From Trichobilharzia szidati (Eukaryota > Platyhelminthes > Trematoda > Strigeidida > Schistosomatidae): 64,000 bases of DNA. The translations under genes were made by a program, and so were the position numbers. The notes below the pieces were generated by a model. It was given only the letters and a program-made list of their open reading frames with translations. It was not told the DNA's origin and ran no database searches. This document shows, in pieces, positions 46,240 through 57,612 of this stretch. The stretch is from positions 100,143,256-100,207,255 of the forward strand of contig OX235271.1 of the NCBI GenBank assembly GCA_944472155.2, given 5' to 3'. Every line of letters begins with the position of its first letter. Position 1 is the first letter of the stretch.

Positions 46240-46925
46240 CGCATGACAACGATCAGCATAAATGGGAGGAACCTGAAAGAAACAACCTCTTTTACCTACA
46301 TGGGAAGCATCGTTTCAACTACAGGCGGACGGAGCTGATGAGGATATCAAAGCAAGGATGTGAAAAGCAAGACAAGCTTTCACTACTCTCAATTCTGTGT
46401 GGAGGTCAACAGCACTCAGCATGAAAATGAAAATAAGATCCGGATTTTCAACTCCAATGTGAAGTCAGTCAGTGCTACTATACGGATCAGAGACTTGGCG
46501 CGTCATAAAGAGCATCTCAAACAAACTACGGACCTTCGTCAATAGCTGTCTTCGCTCAATACCACTCAAGATGAGATGGCCGGCCAGAAAAGATCAGCAA
46601 CAGAGATCTCTGGCAATGAGCGAACCAACCAGGAGCCGATTGTGAAACAAATAGGCAGGAAGAAATGGAGATGGATTTGCCATACTCTGAGGAAACCATC
46701 AAGTGACATCACTAGACAAGCCATTGCTCGAGTGGAACCCGAAAGGGAAGCGTCGAGTTGGTCGTTACTGCAACGGTGACTTGGAGGAGGTCATGTGAAG
46801 AGGAGATGAAAACGTGTTGGCAGACTTGGAGCCAGGTGAAGACTCTAGCAGAGAACAGAACGCAATGGAGACGCTTGGCTGAAGCCCTGTGTTCCTCTAG
46901 GAATTAAATGATACAATAATAATAA
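46240..46925 (+). pseudogene. RTE LINE C-terminal fragment
   Basis: The subfamily is close to the 41.3 kb copy. It reads KHRFNYR (46300), a decayed SETWR region near 46480, then GRKKWRWICHTLRKPSSDI (46650; Gly-to-Cys change in the WIGHTL motif). It ends CTGTGTTCCTCTAGGAATTA and a TAATAATAATGAATAAT tail. Frames shift at least three times. It gives the empty site for the SINE at 42227. Confidence 0.8.
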
Positions 46926-46927
46926 TG

Positions 46928-47338
46928 AATAATTGGTATTTGTATGGCAAAGTATTTATTTGATCTTACCCTATTAATCGCATGTGAGTACAAATATGTA
47001 ATTAGAAGACGTATACTCTTCGTAAAACTCATATTCTGAATAGTTAGATATAAAGTCCCTCGGCTCTTTTCATGCATATTAATTACTCTTCAGCATTAAA
47101 TAATCTATTACTTCAATAATTTAAATATTCGCATTATGATAATTACAGAACATGATTTAAGCAAATACGTATTTTTTGTGTTGTTTTTCAATAAGCTTTA
47201 TAATTATGCAAATAAAATATTAATCACAGACATTTGAAACCCATGTAGTCAACAGAATAAAAGATCAGGCATGTGAATTAAGGGATAATAATCGAAGTGA
47301 TTTTTATAATAATAACCAGGAAAAATTCATACTAGGGT
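46928..47338. other. No recognisable feature
   Basis: AT-rich; nothing supported. Confidence 0.45.
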
Positions 47339-47339
47339 T

Positions 47340-47700
47340 TATCTAATCTAGGGAATATATCACTGTGCACGTGCATATTTGTAAGAGTTTTTTTATTAAT
47401 TATGAACCTAAGATTAAAATACGCTACTCTAGCACAGTATGATATTGATAATAAGCATAGTGTTATAAATAAAGATAATATTTACAGTTGTCCGTTGTCA
47501 CTGGGAAAGGTAACTATTCTAAGCTGGGGAGGTGAAGGTCGTGAGAGGGAAAGGGATTGAACAAACTTTTTCTGAACACAGAGATTAGGTTGAGAATTTC
47601 CTGTGGCAACAGACTCTGTTCTGCTTCTCAATCGAAGGCGTACGAATCTAGAGAAGTGAGATGGCACTAGTGAAGGGCAAATTTTTGTCATTCTTGTTCT
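47340..47700 (-). pseudogene. PLE C-terminal and 3' UTR relic, minus
   Basis: The minus strand at 47600-47530 reads PNLCVQKKFVQSLSLSRP, the PLE C-terminus. 47350-47490 is 3' UTR shared with 110-250 (CTAGCACAGTATGATATTGA; TAATATTTACAGTTG). The two copies are therefore paralogous insertions 47 kb apart in the same orientation. Confidence 0.7.
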
Positions 47701-48039
47701 CTGTATCCACTTGGTGTGCCCATATGGAACTCTTGACTAACTTGGTGGTTCTTTTACCCTTACCATAATGGTTTCAAATGCTATGACTGATATTTTATTA
47801 TGTAATCGCAAAGCCTGATGAGAAATTACAGGAAATACGTCTTTGCTTAAATTATGTTTTATAATCTCTTATTTATTGTTAAGATAATTTAAACCTCATG
47901 GGTTAACTGTGTGAATAAAATATATGAGTCTAGACTAGGTTCCAACCTGTGGTGAACAGCGAAGAATTGATCTAATAAATTCACACTGTTCTGATCACTT
48001 TTGAGTAACTACTGTCACATGTCGATGGTGATTAAATCG

Positions 48040-48285
48040 TATCAGCTTCGAAGAAATTAGTGTCCTCTTGGAGATTCGAATCCGCATCATCCAGAACTAC
48101 AGTCGGACACATTACCACTAAGGTATTAAGGTCACGAATTACATCCTGTAGGACTGCAATGATTATATCGGTTCGTCACTATAAACGAACCACGATTATA
48201 TTATTTGGTCCCTCGAGCTAACTCAGCTTCATCAGTCATATCTGAGGTATGGACACCTAGACAGGAAGACAGGAAGTTCAAAAAG
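48040..48285 (-). mobile_element. SINE family C, minus, diverged
   Basis: Plus text TTGGAGATTCGAATCCGCAT, CATCCAGAACTACAGTCGGA, CATTACCACTAAGGTATT is the reverse tRNA-like head; TTACATCCTGTAGGACTGCA and AGCTTCATCAGTCATATCTG follow from the 5' part. The hammerhead side is lost. Confidence 0.65.
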
Positions 48286-48539
48286 TTAATCTATTCATTT
48301 TCAAAACTTTTCAATATTGAGAAACACTAATATTCAGCAGTATTAGGGACTCTGTATACTTTTTAAAATTCAGTAATGCTTATAATTTGGTGAAATTAGT
48401 AACATTTGAAGAAGCCAAACATCTGATATTAAGGCTTGTATGATTATTGAAGGAACAGGATAACAGATGACAAAATACTCCAATAACATAAGCATATAAA
48501 GCTCTTACATGTCCAAACCCTAATTAAAGTGCGCGGAAT

Positions 48540-50445
48540 TTATGAAGCTGAGAAAAATGCAAAGTGAAAATGACAGTGAAGTACATAACTGTATTGCACA
48601 AACTTGGAGAAGATAATCCCATTGATAACAAGAATACCTTTCTTTTCACTCCTTAACATTTCTAAATGTTTGCAATAATTTGGGAATGTTCCACTTCGAC
48701 CTATCATAGACATTGCCAATTCACCATATCATCAGATCTCGAAGTGGCTAGCAGATATCCTTGAACCAGTAGGAAGACATATGACAAAGTATAGCCTCAG
48801 CGATACATTTGACTTCATCGATTCAGGGAAAAATATCAGCGTGTTTCAAAGATAAATGCTTTCACTAGATGTTGCCTCTATTAACAAGCATCTCACTGAC
48901 CTAGACAATATGCTTCATCTGTGACTAAATCGAAACCAACAGCCTAGAAGTTCCTCTTCCCATCAACTACCTGAAGGAACTACTTCTCAGATGTACGTTC
49001 AAAATCCAATTAAAATTCAATGAACAATTCTGTGTACAAAAATCTGGTGTAGCAAGGGGGTTTCTTCTTGGTCCGCTCCTCGCTGACTGCTTCATGGCGA
49101 GTCTCGAAAACAACATCCTCGATCCTTTGATAAGTCAAATGCCCCTATGTAGGAGAAACGTAGATTATATGTTTACAATTTGTGATGAAAAAGTTGATTT
49201 AGAGTGTCTCCTCAAAACCTTCAACGCGGCAAACATATCAATAAAATTCACCTTAGAACGTGAATCAAACATGGCATTTTCACTCCTCGACGTACTGCTT
49301 ACCAGAAGACGAGATTGTACGATCCAAAATGCGATATATCGGAAGCGAACATGGACGGGACAATTTACCAACCTCCTGAGCTTCGTCCCACTGGCCCGAA
49401 AGCAAAACCTAGTACATACATAATGTTCAAGAATTCGAAAAATCTATTATGAAGATACAATAGAGAATGAGTTAATTCATTACGTGAAATCCTACTAGAC
49501 AGAAACACGAAAGAAAAGCCTACGTCACCACAAATCACAACTGTTCGTAGGAAAACTTTCTTCATGAACCTGGAATTCAAAGGTGACATTGAAACAAAAA
49601 TTCTTAGAAACCTCCTTTCTAAATATCTGAAGAAGACATTTCAAGCAACCACCTTACATATCACATTCTTCAACAGACAGTAAATCCAATCTAACGTTAA
49701 GGATAAGATAGTGATTTTGGCAACCTTAGTGTGTATTTATCAGTCTACTTGCTCGGATGTAGCAGAGCAACGTCAGGTCTACAAACGTATTCTAGAACAT
49801 TGTCCAGCTCGGTTAGCCAGGGGCAAAAAGGAGAATAGTAGCAGCTCCATTCTCGAACACCTTGTCAATTCTGGATTTTGAGCAAGAATAATGCTTCACA
49901 GTGCTACACAGAGTTCTTCAATACTGTACAAACGAACTTCGCATAAACCACCTGTACAAAGCAGAATCCTTGTCTATTCAGGATCTGAAACTGGATCTCT
50001 ACATACATTCACTCGCGTTGCCATGGTCAGAGTAACGCTCTTACTATAATCTTGCTTCCTCTTATGTAAGTTTACCATTACTGTTATTATTCTCATCATC
50101 TTTATTTTATTATCACTCTACTAGTGTTTATTAATAACATTACGTTTTCATACAGATTTTATGTACAAAAACTTTGTCGTCTTTCCGCTAGTTCTTGTCC
50201 ACTCTACACAATTATATTGATTAGTTATTTTATCACATTTATTACATTCATGCTAACTTCTGCTCCCTTTTCTAATTTACAATTAGTAGCCCCATCTAAA
50301 CCACACCTCACATTACGTAGTACGTTTCCCAGGACAAATTTCACTAGTATCTGATTGGTCTTATGAATTCTTTGTTAAATATAATTATGATTGTACAGAA
50401 GCTTATGAAAATGAATCGTCGAAAAGAAAATTTTCTTTGCTGTTT
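48540..50445 (+). pseudogene. Penelope-like element, long relic
   Basis: Shifting frames give RPIIDIANSPYHQISKWLA (48695-48760), SLDVASI (motif A, 48858), QKSGVARGFLLGPLLADCFM (motif B, 49036-49100, Met to Arg), then YMFTICDEKVD in place of YMDD (49165), SNMAFSLLDVLLTRRRD (49270), LSFVPLARKQN (49375) and NLEFKGDIETKILRNLL (49570). A decayed GIY-YIG follows near 49735 (CVYQSTCSDVA), with C-terminus LKLDLYIHSLALPWSE (49995). The 3' UTR ends at 50392-50440 with the terminal ribozyme-like motif. About ten frame breaks. Confidence 0.85.
50392..50440 (+). ncRNA. Hammerhead-like 3' end of PLE
   Basis: CAGAAGCTTATGAAAATGAA, TCGTCGAAAAGAAAATTTTC, TTTG. GAAA is followed by the 14-nt palindrome AAGAAAATTTTCTT (50424-50437), then T. 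The palindrome differs from that at 26.65 and 63.19 kb but pairs equally well. The 5' core is eroded. Confidence 0.45.
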
Positions 50446-50561
50446 ACGTCTTTTTCTTACGACTCAATATGGGAATATTTCGTTCATTGAGAAAGAGTGA
50501 TGGTAAAGAATAAGTTGATCGCATAGATGGTGAGTGTCAGTTTCAATAATCTTGTCATGAT

Positions 50562-50728
50562 TCCATTGTGTGTAAAATTTATTTTTATAAAGTCTCACAG
50601 TGTTATACAGTAATATTTACTGATGACATTTTGAGCACAATTTATTGCTCACAATCATATAACTAATCAGTAAATATTACTGTATAACACTGTGAGACTT
50701 TATCAAAATAAATTTTTACCCACAATGG
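50562..50728. repeat. 63-bp palindrome of PLE terminal sequence
   Basis: Arms 50562-50624 and 50666-50728 are inverted and differ at only a few positions. The 41-bp spacer itself holds the stem GAGCA...TGCTC. The arm sequence matches the 3' UTR of the PLE lineage at 7.4 and 10.8 kb (CTCACAGTGTTATACAGTAA). Confidence 0.85.
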
Positions 50729-50729
50729 A

Positions 50730-52798
50730 ATTATACTCTACCACAGTGCACAAGTTCTATTCTTATATCAATCTTGTCATGGATTGGATGTAGTCATAGT
50801 GAAAGAATTTCGGCAAATGCATATGAGGAGTTATTTATGTAACATTCATCGTATAAAGTCCCTTTCTGTTACCACCCAATAACAGACGTTAATATTCTTT
50901 CTGCAATCCTGACTGGTAAAGTGAATCTGTAAACGAAGACAAGTGTCAAGAAAAGCGCATCGTGCAGCAGCTTTCCCAAGGTGCATTGTGAAACTATATT
51001 CTCGTTTTTTATATTACTTCTTATGATTCTTGTGAGGAATTCAAACATAGTTCTCTAAAAACCTTTATAACTTAAAATAAGATTCTTTCCTAAAAGCACA
51101 TTTTTCTCATGTAAAATATGTATTACTGATTGATACGAGTAGTTGAAATGTACTCACATGAATCAGTAGTGCGTGCTAATCAGATCTAAGCCATCTAAAC
51201 ACTGGACGACAGTTCAGTTCATTTGGGGATGAAGTACTAGATTTGATTCTGGTCAAAGAGCCTAGTCAATTCAAACAACCCGAGTTCTGGCTAGTTACTC
51301 GAGTGAATTGTATTATTTACAAATTCCGAATCTGATGCCATTTTTTCTCATTCTTGGAGGAAAGCAGATGTTTCTAAATTTATGATTTACAATTTCATAA
51401 AATGTAATATCTTATATTGGTTAGCGTCACAGTGCACTTGCTTTCTAATTCCTTCTTATTTTTTGACCTAATTAGCTGCTTTTAAGAGCCTGTGTTAAGT
51501 GACTGCTTCTAGAAACTTATAAGGAGAAGACGTACACGCTTCAATAACCAGAAGTGAACGACTCATTACACTTACCTGTAAAGAACTCTTATGCAAGGAG
51601 TTAGTCATTGTTGCATTTGGCTTTAAGTGGACTTTTTGGTTACTTTAGAATCAGCCGTATATAAAACTATTATAATCTAACTTTTGATTACACGTTTTTT
51701 TGAGAATTTTAGGCACGTGAATTTTTTAGGTGTAAGTGACAACAGTTTCTATTGACGACATTATTTGATTATTCCAAACTCTTTAAAGTTTATATTTACG
51801 CAGTTAAGATTTATCATTTGTAGAACAGAAAAGAAAGTGACAGAATATCATGAAATTTCAACAATTTTTAAACTACCTACAGTTGTTAAAGATATGAAGA
51901 CTGATTAACTGAGGATTTACCAGGCGCTGCTAACGTCCACCACCACAATAAATAAATGAAAGTAGAAACTATAAATAAACAATCTATGCATGGAAGTTAA
52001 AGGTGGCGTCAGTTTGTAGTCTGCTAGAAACTAACCCTGAAACTATGAAAAAAGTAAAAATTAAGACTACAGAGAAACCAATAATTATGTAGGCAGAGAA
52101 ATAAAAAAGACTCGGTGATATACAAGTAGGCTTTATTGCAAGACACACGTAGGATATGATATATTTTTACGATGACATTATAAATATGACTAGACTTCCT
52201 TTTTACAGTCTATAATAATAACAATTTCTGTTAAACAAACTACATATTAATTTTCTTCCATATTAATTAACAAAAAGTATTCGAAAATATTTTAGGGATA
52301 AGAGGAGATTCAACTTAAACATCAGATTGTGATGAGAAAGCAACCTTCATTTGACCTTCAGAAAGGAATAAATGATTAATTAAAGAAGTACCTATCCTGA
52401 AGTCGAGAAGGTTCTTCTTCACATGATCTCCTTTTATTATCCATTCACCAAATCATAGGTAATCAGTCCTTTCTTCGAAAACTTTAGGCTTTTTTCTTCA
52501 CAAGAGGAAGAAAAAACGTTGCTAACGTTGCTTTGAGCTTCAAGTCTTCACTACTATTGTTATTATGTCATAATAAATTGAATATATCATATTCTTTTAT
52601 TATCTACGGCGCCAAGAAATTGCCACTTTCATTTCAGTGACGTTTATTTCCTCATCTGTCATAAAAATATTTGAAGCTTAAAAATGAACTTAGTCAAAGA
52701 ATGCAAGAAGTCTGAATTTAAATGTATCCATTAGAGTTAGTAGATAACCTTTGAAACTGGTAGAAATCCTTGCTTACCAGCGACTTAACAGACGAATC
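50730..52798. other. No recognisable feature
   Basis: Two kilobases of AT-rich DNA without motif, repeat copy or coding signal that I can support. Confidence 0.5.
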
Positions 52799-52799
52799 T

Positions 52800-53000
52800 G
52801 CGTCGGTGGTTCGGCGGTAGAATGCCCGCCAGCCGCCTAAGTGGTCCGGGTTCAATTTCTGGCTGATGCAATCCTAAACCTTGCCTGGCCATTGATTAGC
52901 GCAGTTAAAGCGAGGTTCGGGCTTGAGGCTGGTAACCCTGAAACTTTAAAGCTCAAGCCTAAAGCTCTGTATTTCAGTCGGAAAATGCAGCAGTTGCAAA
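52800..53000 (+). mobile_element. SINE family A2 copy
   Basis: GCGTCGGTGGTTCGGCGGTA, GAATGCCCGCCAGCCGCC, GGTCCGGGTTCAATTTCTGG is the head. TTAAAGCGAGGTTCGGGC is body. The tail AAGCCTAAAGCTCTGTATTT is shortened. Confidence 0.75.
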
Positions 53001-53004
53001 ATGA

Positions 53005-53555
53005 GACAAATTTGCAGTCATTTTTCTCTGGCTCAACGGTTGGCCATTGGTTTTCATTAAATCATTAAATGACTTAAAACTGTTCACTGAGTGGCCACTA
53101 TACCTTATCAACACGAATTGCAGAAAGGCTCTATAATAATGTTTCGTCTCCTCTGCATTTTTGAAGTTTTAGCCATTCAGAAAGAAAAACCGAAGCTCCA
53201 CATATAAAAGAAAATTATTTAAACACTTCTATTACCATGGTAACAACCTTGTTGTTTTCTACGAACTTAAATTTTGTTTATTTTTTTCGCTCTTCATAAC
53301 TCATAATCTTCTCGAACTTATAAGTAACACGGAAGTTTTTTTCCATCTGCATCATGATAACAACTCATTCACTAAATTATTTATCGCACTGCGTAACTCT
53401 AACACCCTTATTCAACTCCTCATATATACTGATTAGTGTCAATATATAGTTGTGACAAATTAATTCAAATCTTACACAAATCTAATGAAAATCCTTACGC
53501 AAAATTATACTACTGACAAAGAAAATAAGTAAGTTAACAAATAAAGTAGAATAAT
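53005..53555. other. No recognisable feature
   Basis: AT-rich; nothing supported. Confidence 0.45.
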
Positions 53556-53559
53556 AGAT

Positions 53560-54440
53560 TTTGCAGAGTAATATCATACCATTATTTATTTCTTCGGCTT
53601 CTCATCAGCTGCTTACAGCCTAAATAAATTCATGGGCCATTGGATCGGGTCCCAGTGGCTTAATGGTATACGAGCTCGCCTTGTAACCAGAAGGTCCTGG
53701 ATTCGAATCCCGGTGGGTGCGTACTGTGAAGAGTCTCAAACTAGTAAGAAACAGCTGTCCAGTACTCCATGCTGGTTTTCCAATGGTTCTCTAACTAATG
53801 TCAGCTCATGATGAAAATCCTGTAACCAATCAAATCCCTACAAACCAACACTTAAGTAAATTATTATTAAGTTCATGCATAGAAAAGTTTTAACATTCTT
53901 GCAAATTTTACATGACTTCAGTTTACAGGAGGTTCCAGACTGAGTAAATAGTGCTCAGAAAATTATGCTTATATAGTTTTTACACAGGGAGTTTGAACAA
54001 TGTAAATGTATGCATACATTGGTAAAGGAGTTACGTAACAAAGTTGATAGGCACATAAGATGATGAGTAACTAATAAATTCGGCAACAATAGACTGAGTT
54101 CAATTTAAATTGTAGAAACAAGAGACAAGTAAAATTACACTGTATCAAAGGGGTGAGGTTAAACCAAAGATAACGTAATCAAATGAAAGAGAGAATAAAG
54201 ACATCCAGTTACCAGAGCAACGAAAGACTGATAACTGCTTCTTTCTGAACACATAAATTGGGTTTCAGGCGTTTGACAGAGATTACTCTGTCAAATTTGA
54301 GGAAAACTGAGCTTTTTTGCCTATTGATAATTTTAAAGGATTTTGCGACTTCCACCTCATGACCTGTGTCAAGGAGATGCCTGTGAATGGCACTATTGTA
54401 AGCCTTTGTTCCCTTGAGGCGTAGGCTTTTCGGCACATTC
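53560..54440 (-). pseudogene. PLE C-terminus and 3' UTR, minus
   Basis: The minus strand 54436-54212 reads AYNSAIHRHLLDTGHEVEVA, KSFKIINRQKSSVFLKFDRV, and RLKPNLCVQKEAVISLSL before its stop: the end of the PLE endonuclease region and C-terminus. Upstream coding is lost at about 54440. In the 3' UTR the minus strand at 53614-53560 shows GCAGCTGATGAGAAGCC, GAAGAAATAAATAATGG, CTGCAAAATC, a hammerhead-like arrangement paralogous to 56937-56994. A family B SINE sits inside this UTR (53625-53870). Confidence 0.8.
53625..53870 (+). mobile_element. SINE family B, best-kept head
   Basis: ATTCATGGGCCATTGGATCG, head GGGTCCCAGTGGCTTAATGG and GGATTCGAATCCCGG (B box). Hammerhead 53721-53765: helix I GTACTG/CAGTAC, core lacking its first C (TGAAGA), helix II GTCT region, GAAA, helix III ACAGCTGT. 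End CAAATCCCTACAAACCAAC. Confidence 0.9.
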
Positions 54441-54444
54441 TGAG

Positions 54445-55678
54445 AAAATCAAAGATGTGCCCTTCTTGTTCTTACTTTATCCGAATTCACAAATGGGAAT
54501 AAATATGTGAAGTTAGCTAACTACGTTTTTAAATTTAGTTGCCAATTTACTGATCAACAATACTAATCTAAGAGTGATTGCTTTACACACACAATTCTCT
54601 GAGCATGTGATAAAAAGTTAAATTGATTTTCTTATAATGACTCACATGTATGCACTTCGATATACTATGACTTTTGGTAAGCAAATATAAATAAATATCA
54701 ATGGTGACTCTATTTTAGATCGTCTTGCATTCGCAGGCTGCTACAGATGTGGTGGGTGAGTGATTGAAAGTGAAACGAGAATCTGCATAGAGGCGGGATT
54801 GGAATCAGGGGCCACAAAATAACCAGTTCGGTTCTCTACCAGATGAACTCACCATCAATCACCACCTATTACATAAAATATATACACATCTCACTTCATT
54901 TAAGATACGGTTCATCACTTTATTCCTGACTATCGTAGTGATGAAATTTTTCAAAAGTAATGTAACTGACACATAATTGTCCATTAAATCACTTAGGAAG
55001 GCAAACCATTATCTGAAATATGGAAACGTTAATTATCAAAACATTCTACACGCATACATTCAATAATTTAGCAACAGTGAATGTATGCATGCTAAATGCA
55101 ATCAGCGACTTATGACGAAACTTAAAATTTTTCATTGCAAGGCAATTTTTTTGGTTATTTTTTCTAAATCTCCGTAAAATGACAATATAAGAAATATGTC
55201 TTAACGTGACTTATTTTAAGTTAGACATTTTTTGAGAATTTTTGAAAATATATATTCGCCTTAACATGGAAGTATCCTGACTTTGACATTATCGTGACCA
55301 TTTCTTTTAACATACATTTCATTTTTTACTCAGTATTGTCTTCTAACTGGTTTGTGAAGATTTTTAAAACTTTATTGCTGAATTTAATAGTTGTATCCAT
55401 GTTCATCTGCCCTTGAAACAGCGAAAATTCCACGATGAATATTTATTCTCTTCAATTTTTTCTGCCCTACTCCTACAGTTACAGTCTACATTCAATAATT
55501 TACATCTGTCTTTAAACACGAATACAGTGTAAGGTTTCAGGAAGTGTTTTTTTTAATAAAAGTGGGTTTTCGTAGCTATTTGCACGTCAGTCAGTTTCTT
55601 TAAAATAGCACAGAATGATACGCTATCAGTGCAGTCATTTTCATTTAAATGGACGATTCAATTGAGAAGCTTTCAAGA
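54445..55678. other. No recognisable feature
   Basis: AT-rich. 54735-54860 (GGGATTGGAATCAGGGGCCA; CCAGATGAACTCACCATC) may be a further tRNA-like SINE in minus orientation. No gene. Confidence 0.4.
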
Positions 55679-55679
55679 G

Positions 55680-56010
55680 TGGTCACTGAGCTGACATAAG
55701 TTAGGGAACCATTGGAAAGCCATGGAGTACTGGACAGCCATGTCGTCCTAGTTTGAGACTCTCCATCAGTACGAACTCACCGACACTGCAACTCAGGACC
55801 TCCTGGTTACAAGCCAAGCTCGTAGACCATTAAGCCACTGAAACCCGATTCTAACGATTCCTGATTTTAGCGCGATCTTTAACCAATGCCATCAGCGGGT
55901 ATTTATCCTTACGCTTGACCTGGTGGACCACAATGGTCACGACTTCTCACTAGAACTCCAGTCAACTTCGTCGTGTAGCCAGTCATTAGCGATCAAAGCT
56001 GCCTTGTATC
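55680..56010 (-). mobile_element. SINE family B, minus, full-length unit
   Basis: Reverse complement: hammerhead GTACTGATGGAGAGTCTC, AAACTAGGACGACATGGCTG, TCCAGTAC (55726-55772; helix I GTACTG/CAGTAC intact, GAAA changed to GACA). Head and the upstream 5' part run to about 56000 (plus text GACTTCTCACTAGAACTCCA). Confidence 0.8.
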
Positions 56011-56014
56011 TTTC

Positions 56015-56352
56015 TAGACTTCAGAATGAAAAACTTTATCGGCAAACACAAAGAATAGCGACCATGGAGTGCCAATGAACCAATGACCCTGGACACACAC
56101 CATTCGTTGGATTACAGAACCTGCCATGTATTCTATATTAAAAGCCGCTTATCTACGACAAAAATTAACGTAATAATAGTGAAACACATCGGAGACGGTA
56201 TTTTACCCTGACGTTATTGAAAAATTGCTGTCAGTTACAATGAAGTGTATGAGTTTTCAGTTTCCATAGCTATTAAAACAGTTACGTCTATATGAACAAA
56301 GATGTACTCTCCTTCCATATATTTATTCATAAGAAAAATATAGACAACAATA
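56015..56352. other. No recognisable feature
   Basis: Short AT-rich stretch; nothing supported. Confidence 0.4.
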
Positions 56353-56355
56353 AAA

Positions 56356-56500
56356 TACCCTAACCGTAACCCTCACATTGACCCTAATCCCAACATTTAC
56401 CCTAACCCTAGTTCCAACCCTCACCGTAATCCTTGCCTTAACCTTAATCCTAGTACTAATCTAAACCCTAACGTTTTATCAATCCACACCCTAACCGTAC
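56356..56500. repeat. Degenerate interstitial CCCTAA tract
   Basis: About 20 imperfect hexamers of the CCCTAA type over 145 bp (ACCCTAACCGTAACCCTCAC; TACCCTAACCCTAGTTCC; AAACCCTAACG; ACACCCTAACCG). TTAGGG is the flatworm telomere repeat. Because the units are imperfect and surrounded by ordinary sequence, it is an old internal tract and not a chromosome end. Confidence 0.8.
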
Positions 56501-56936
56501 TTAAAAACGAGATCGGGGTGAATTTCGCACTTCATTTCGTGCACAGTGTTCATACTGAGTTCTGTAATAACGGATAGTTCTGTAATCCAGGGAGAGATAA
56601 ACGTTCAAGGTCATTGGTGCGTTCGCACTCCGTGGTCGCCATTCTTTAGGTTGCCCACTATATCCTGCCAAGCTACAAATTCCCATCATGACACAGTATT
56701 ATCTACTGAATAATAATAGTAATCATTGTATTCCAAAGAATGATTTTATGCAGAAAGAAGTTTTCAACCTTTTCATATTGCAACAAATTTACTTCTTTTA
56801 CAGATAAAATTCCAAAAAAGTAACCACAAAGTGTGCATTTTGTGCCTATCAATCCAATAACAGTCATATGATTTATGTTTTTTTTCATACATCTGGTTCC
56901 CTTGATAATTTTCAATAAGAAATTTAGAAAGACCAG

Positions 56937-56994
56937 ATTTGCAGTATAAAATGATCGCATCATTCTATTTCATGGGTTCTCATCAGCTGCAAAC
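56937..56994 (-). ncRNA. Hammerhead-like fold in PLE 3' UTR
   Basis: On the minus strand: helix I TTTGCAG with CTGCAAA (7 bp), core CTGATGA (56986-56980), GAAA (56971-56968), helix III ATAGAATGAT/ATCATTTTAT (10 bp with one G-U, loop GCG) and A at position 17. The helix II segment GAACCCAT cannot form more than one pair, so catalysis is uncertain. Confidence 0.55.
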
Positions 56995-57612
56995 TACCCG
57001 AAATTACAATGGTTATAAATAATGACAGTAAAATAATTCAACGTCTGAATAGTAGTAAAGAAAATACTATAAAATCAACGCATCCAAAATATAAGCATTA
57101 CAATTTTTAGTTTAAGTTGCCATCAATTTATACGTTTTCAAAATAGAAAAGAACGGTAGAGGAGAAGACAGAAAACAGAAAAATCTAATAAACGGAGTTA
57201 GCATGTAGGTTTACATAGCAACTCAAGAGCGTTATAGTTTACAAAATTGAAAACTTGCTCAGCGAGTTGAAATCACTAATATGGATGACTAATTAGTATA
57301 ATCAAAATGCAGTTACCAAGGAAGTGAGAGATTGACTATCCTCTCTTTCTGTATGCATAAGTTTGGCTTGAAACGCTTGATTGAAATTGCTTCAGCAGAT
57401 CGTAGTAAACTTGTTTTCATTTGTATGTTTAATACTTTGAAGGATTTAGAAATCTCAACGAAATGACCCATATCCACAAGGTGTCTGGTAATTGCACTTT
57501 GCAAATATCTACTTCCTTTTAGACATAAGTTTCTTTTTATTTCATTTATAGGGAACACGAAAAGCATGAAAAAATTGAAATTTTTTTTCAATGTATGGGT
57601 GAAAATAATACA

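Noticed and set aside
56356..56500. A true telomere or chromosome end
   Set aside because: Units are degenerate, the tract is short, and ordinary repeat-containing sequence continues on both sides.
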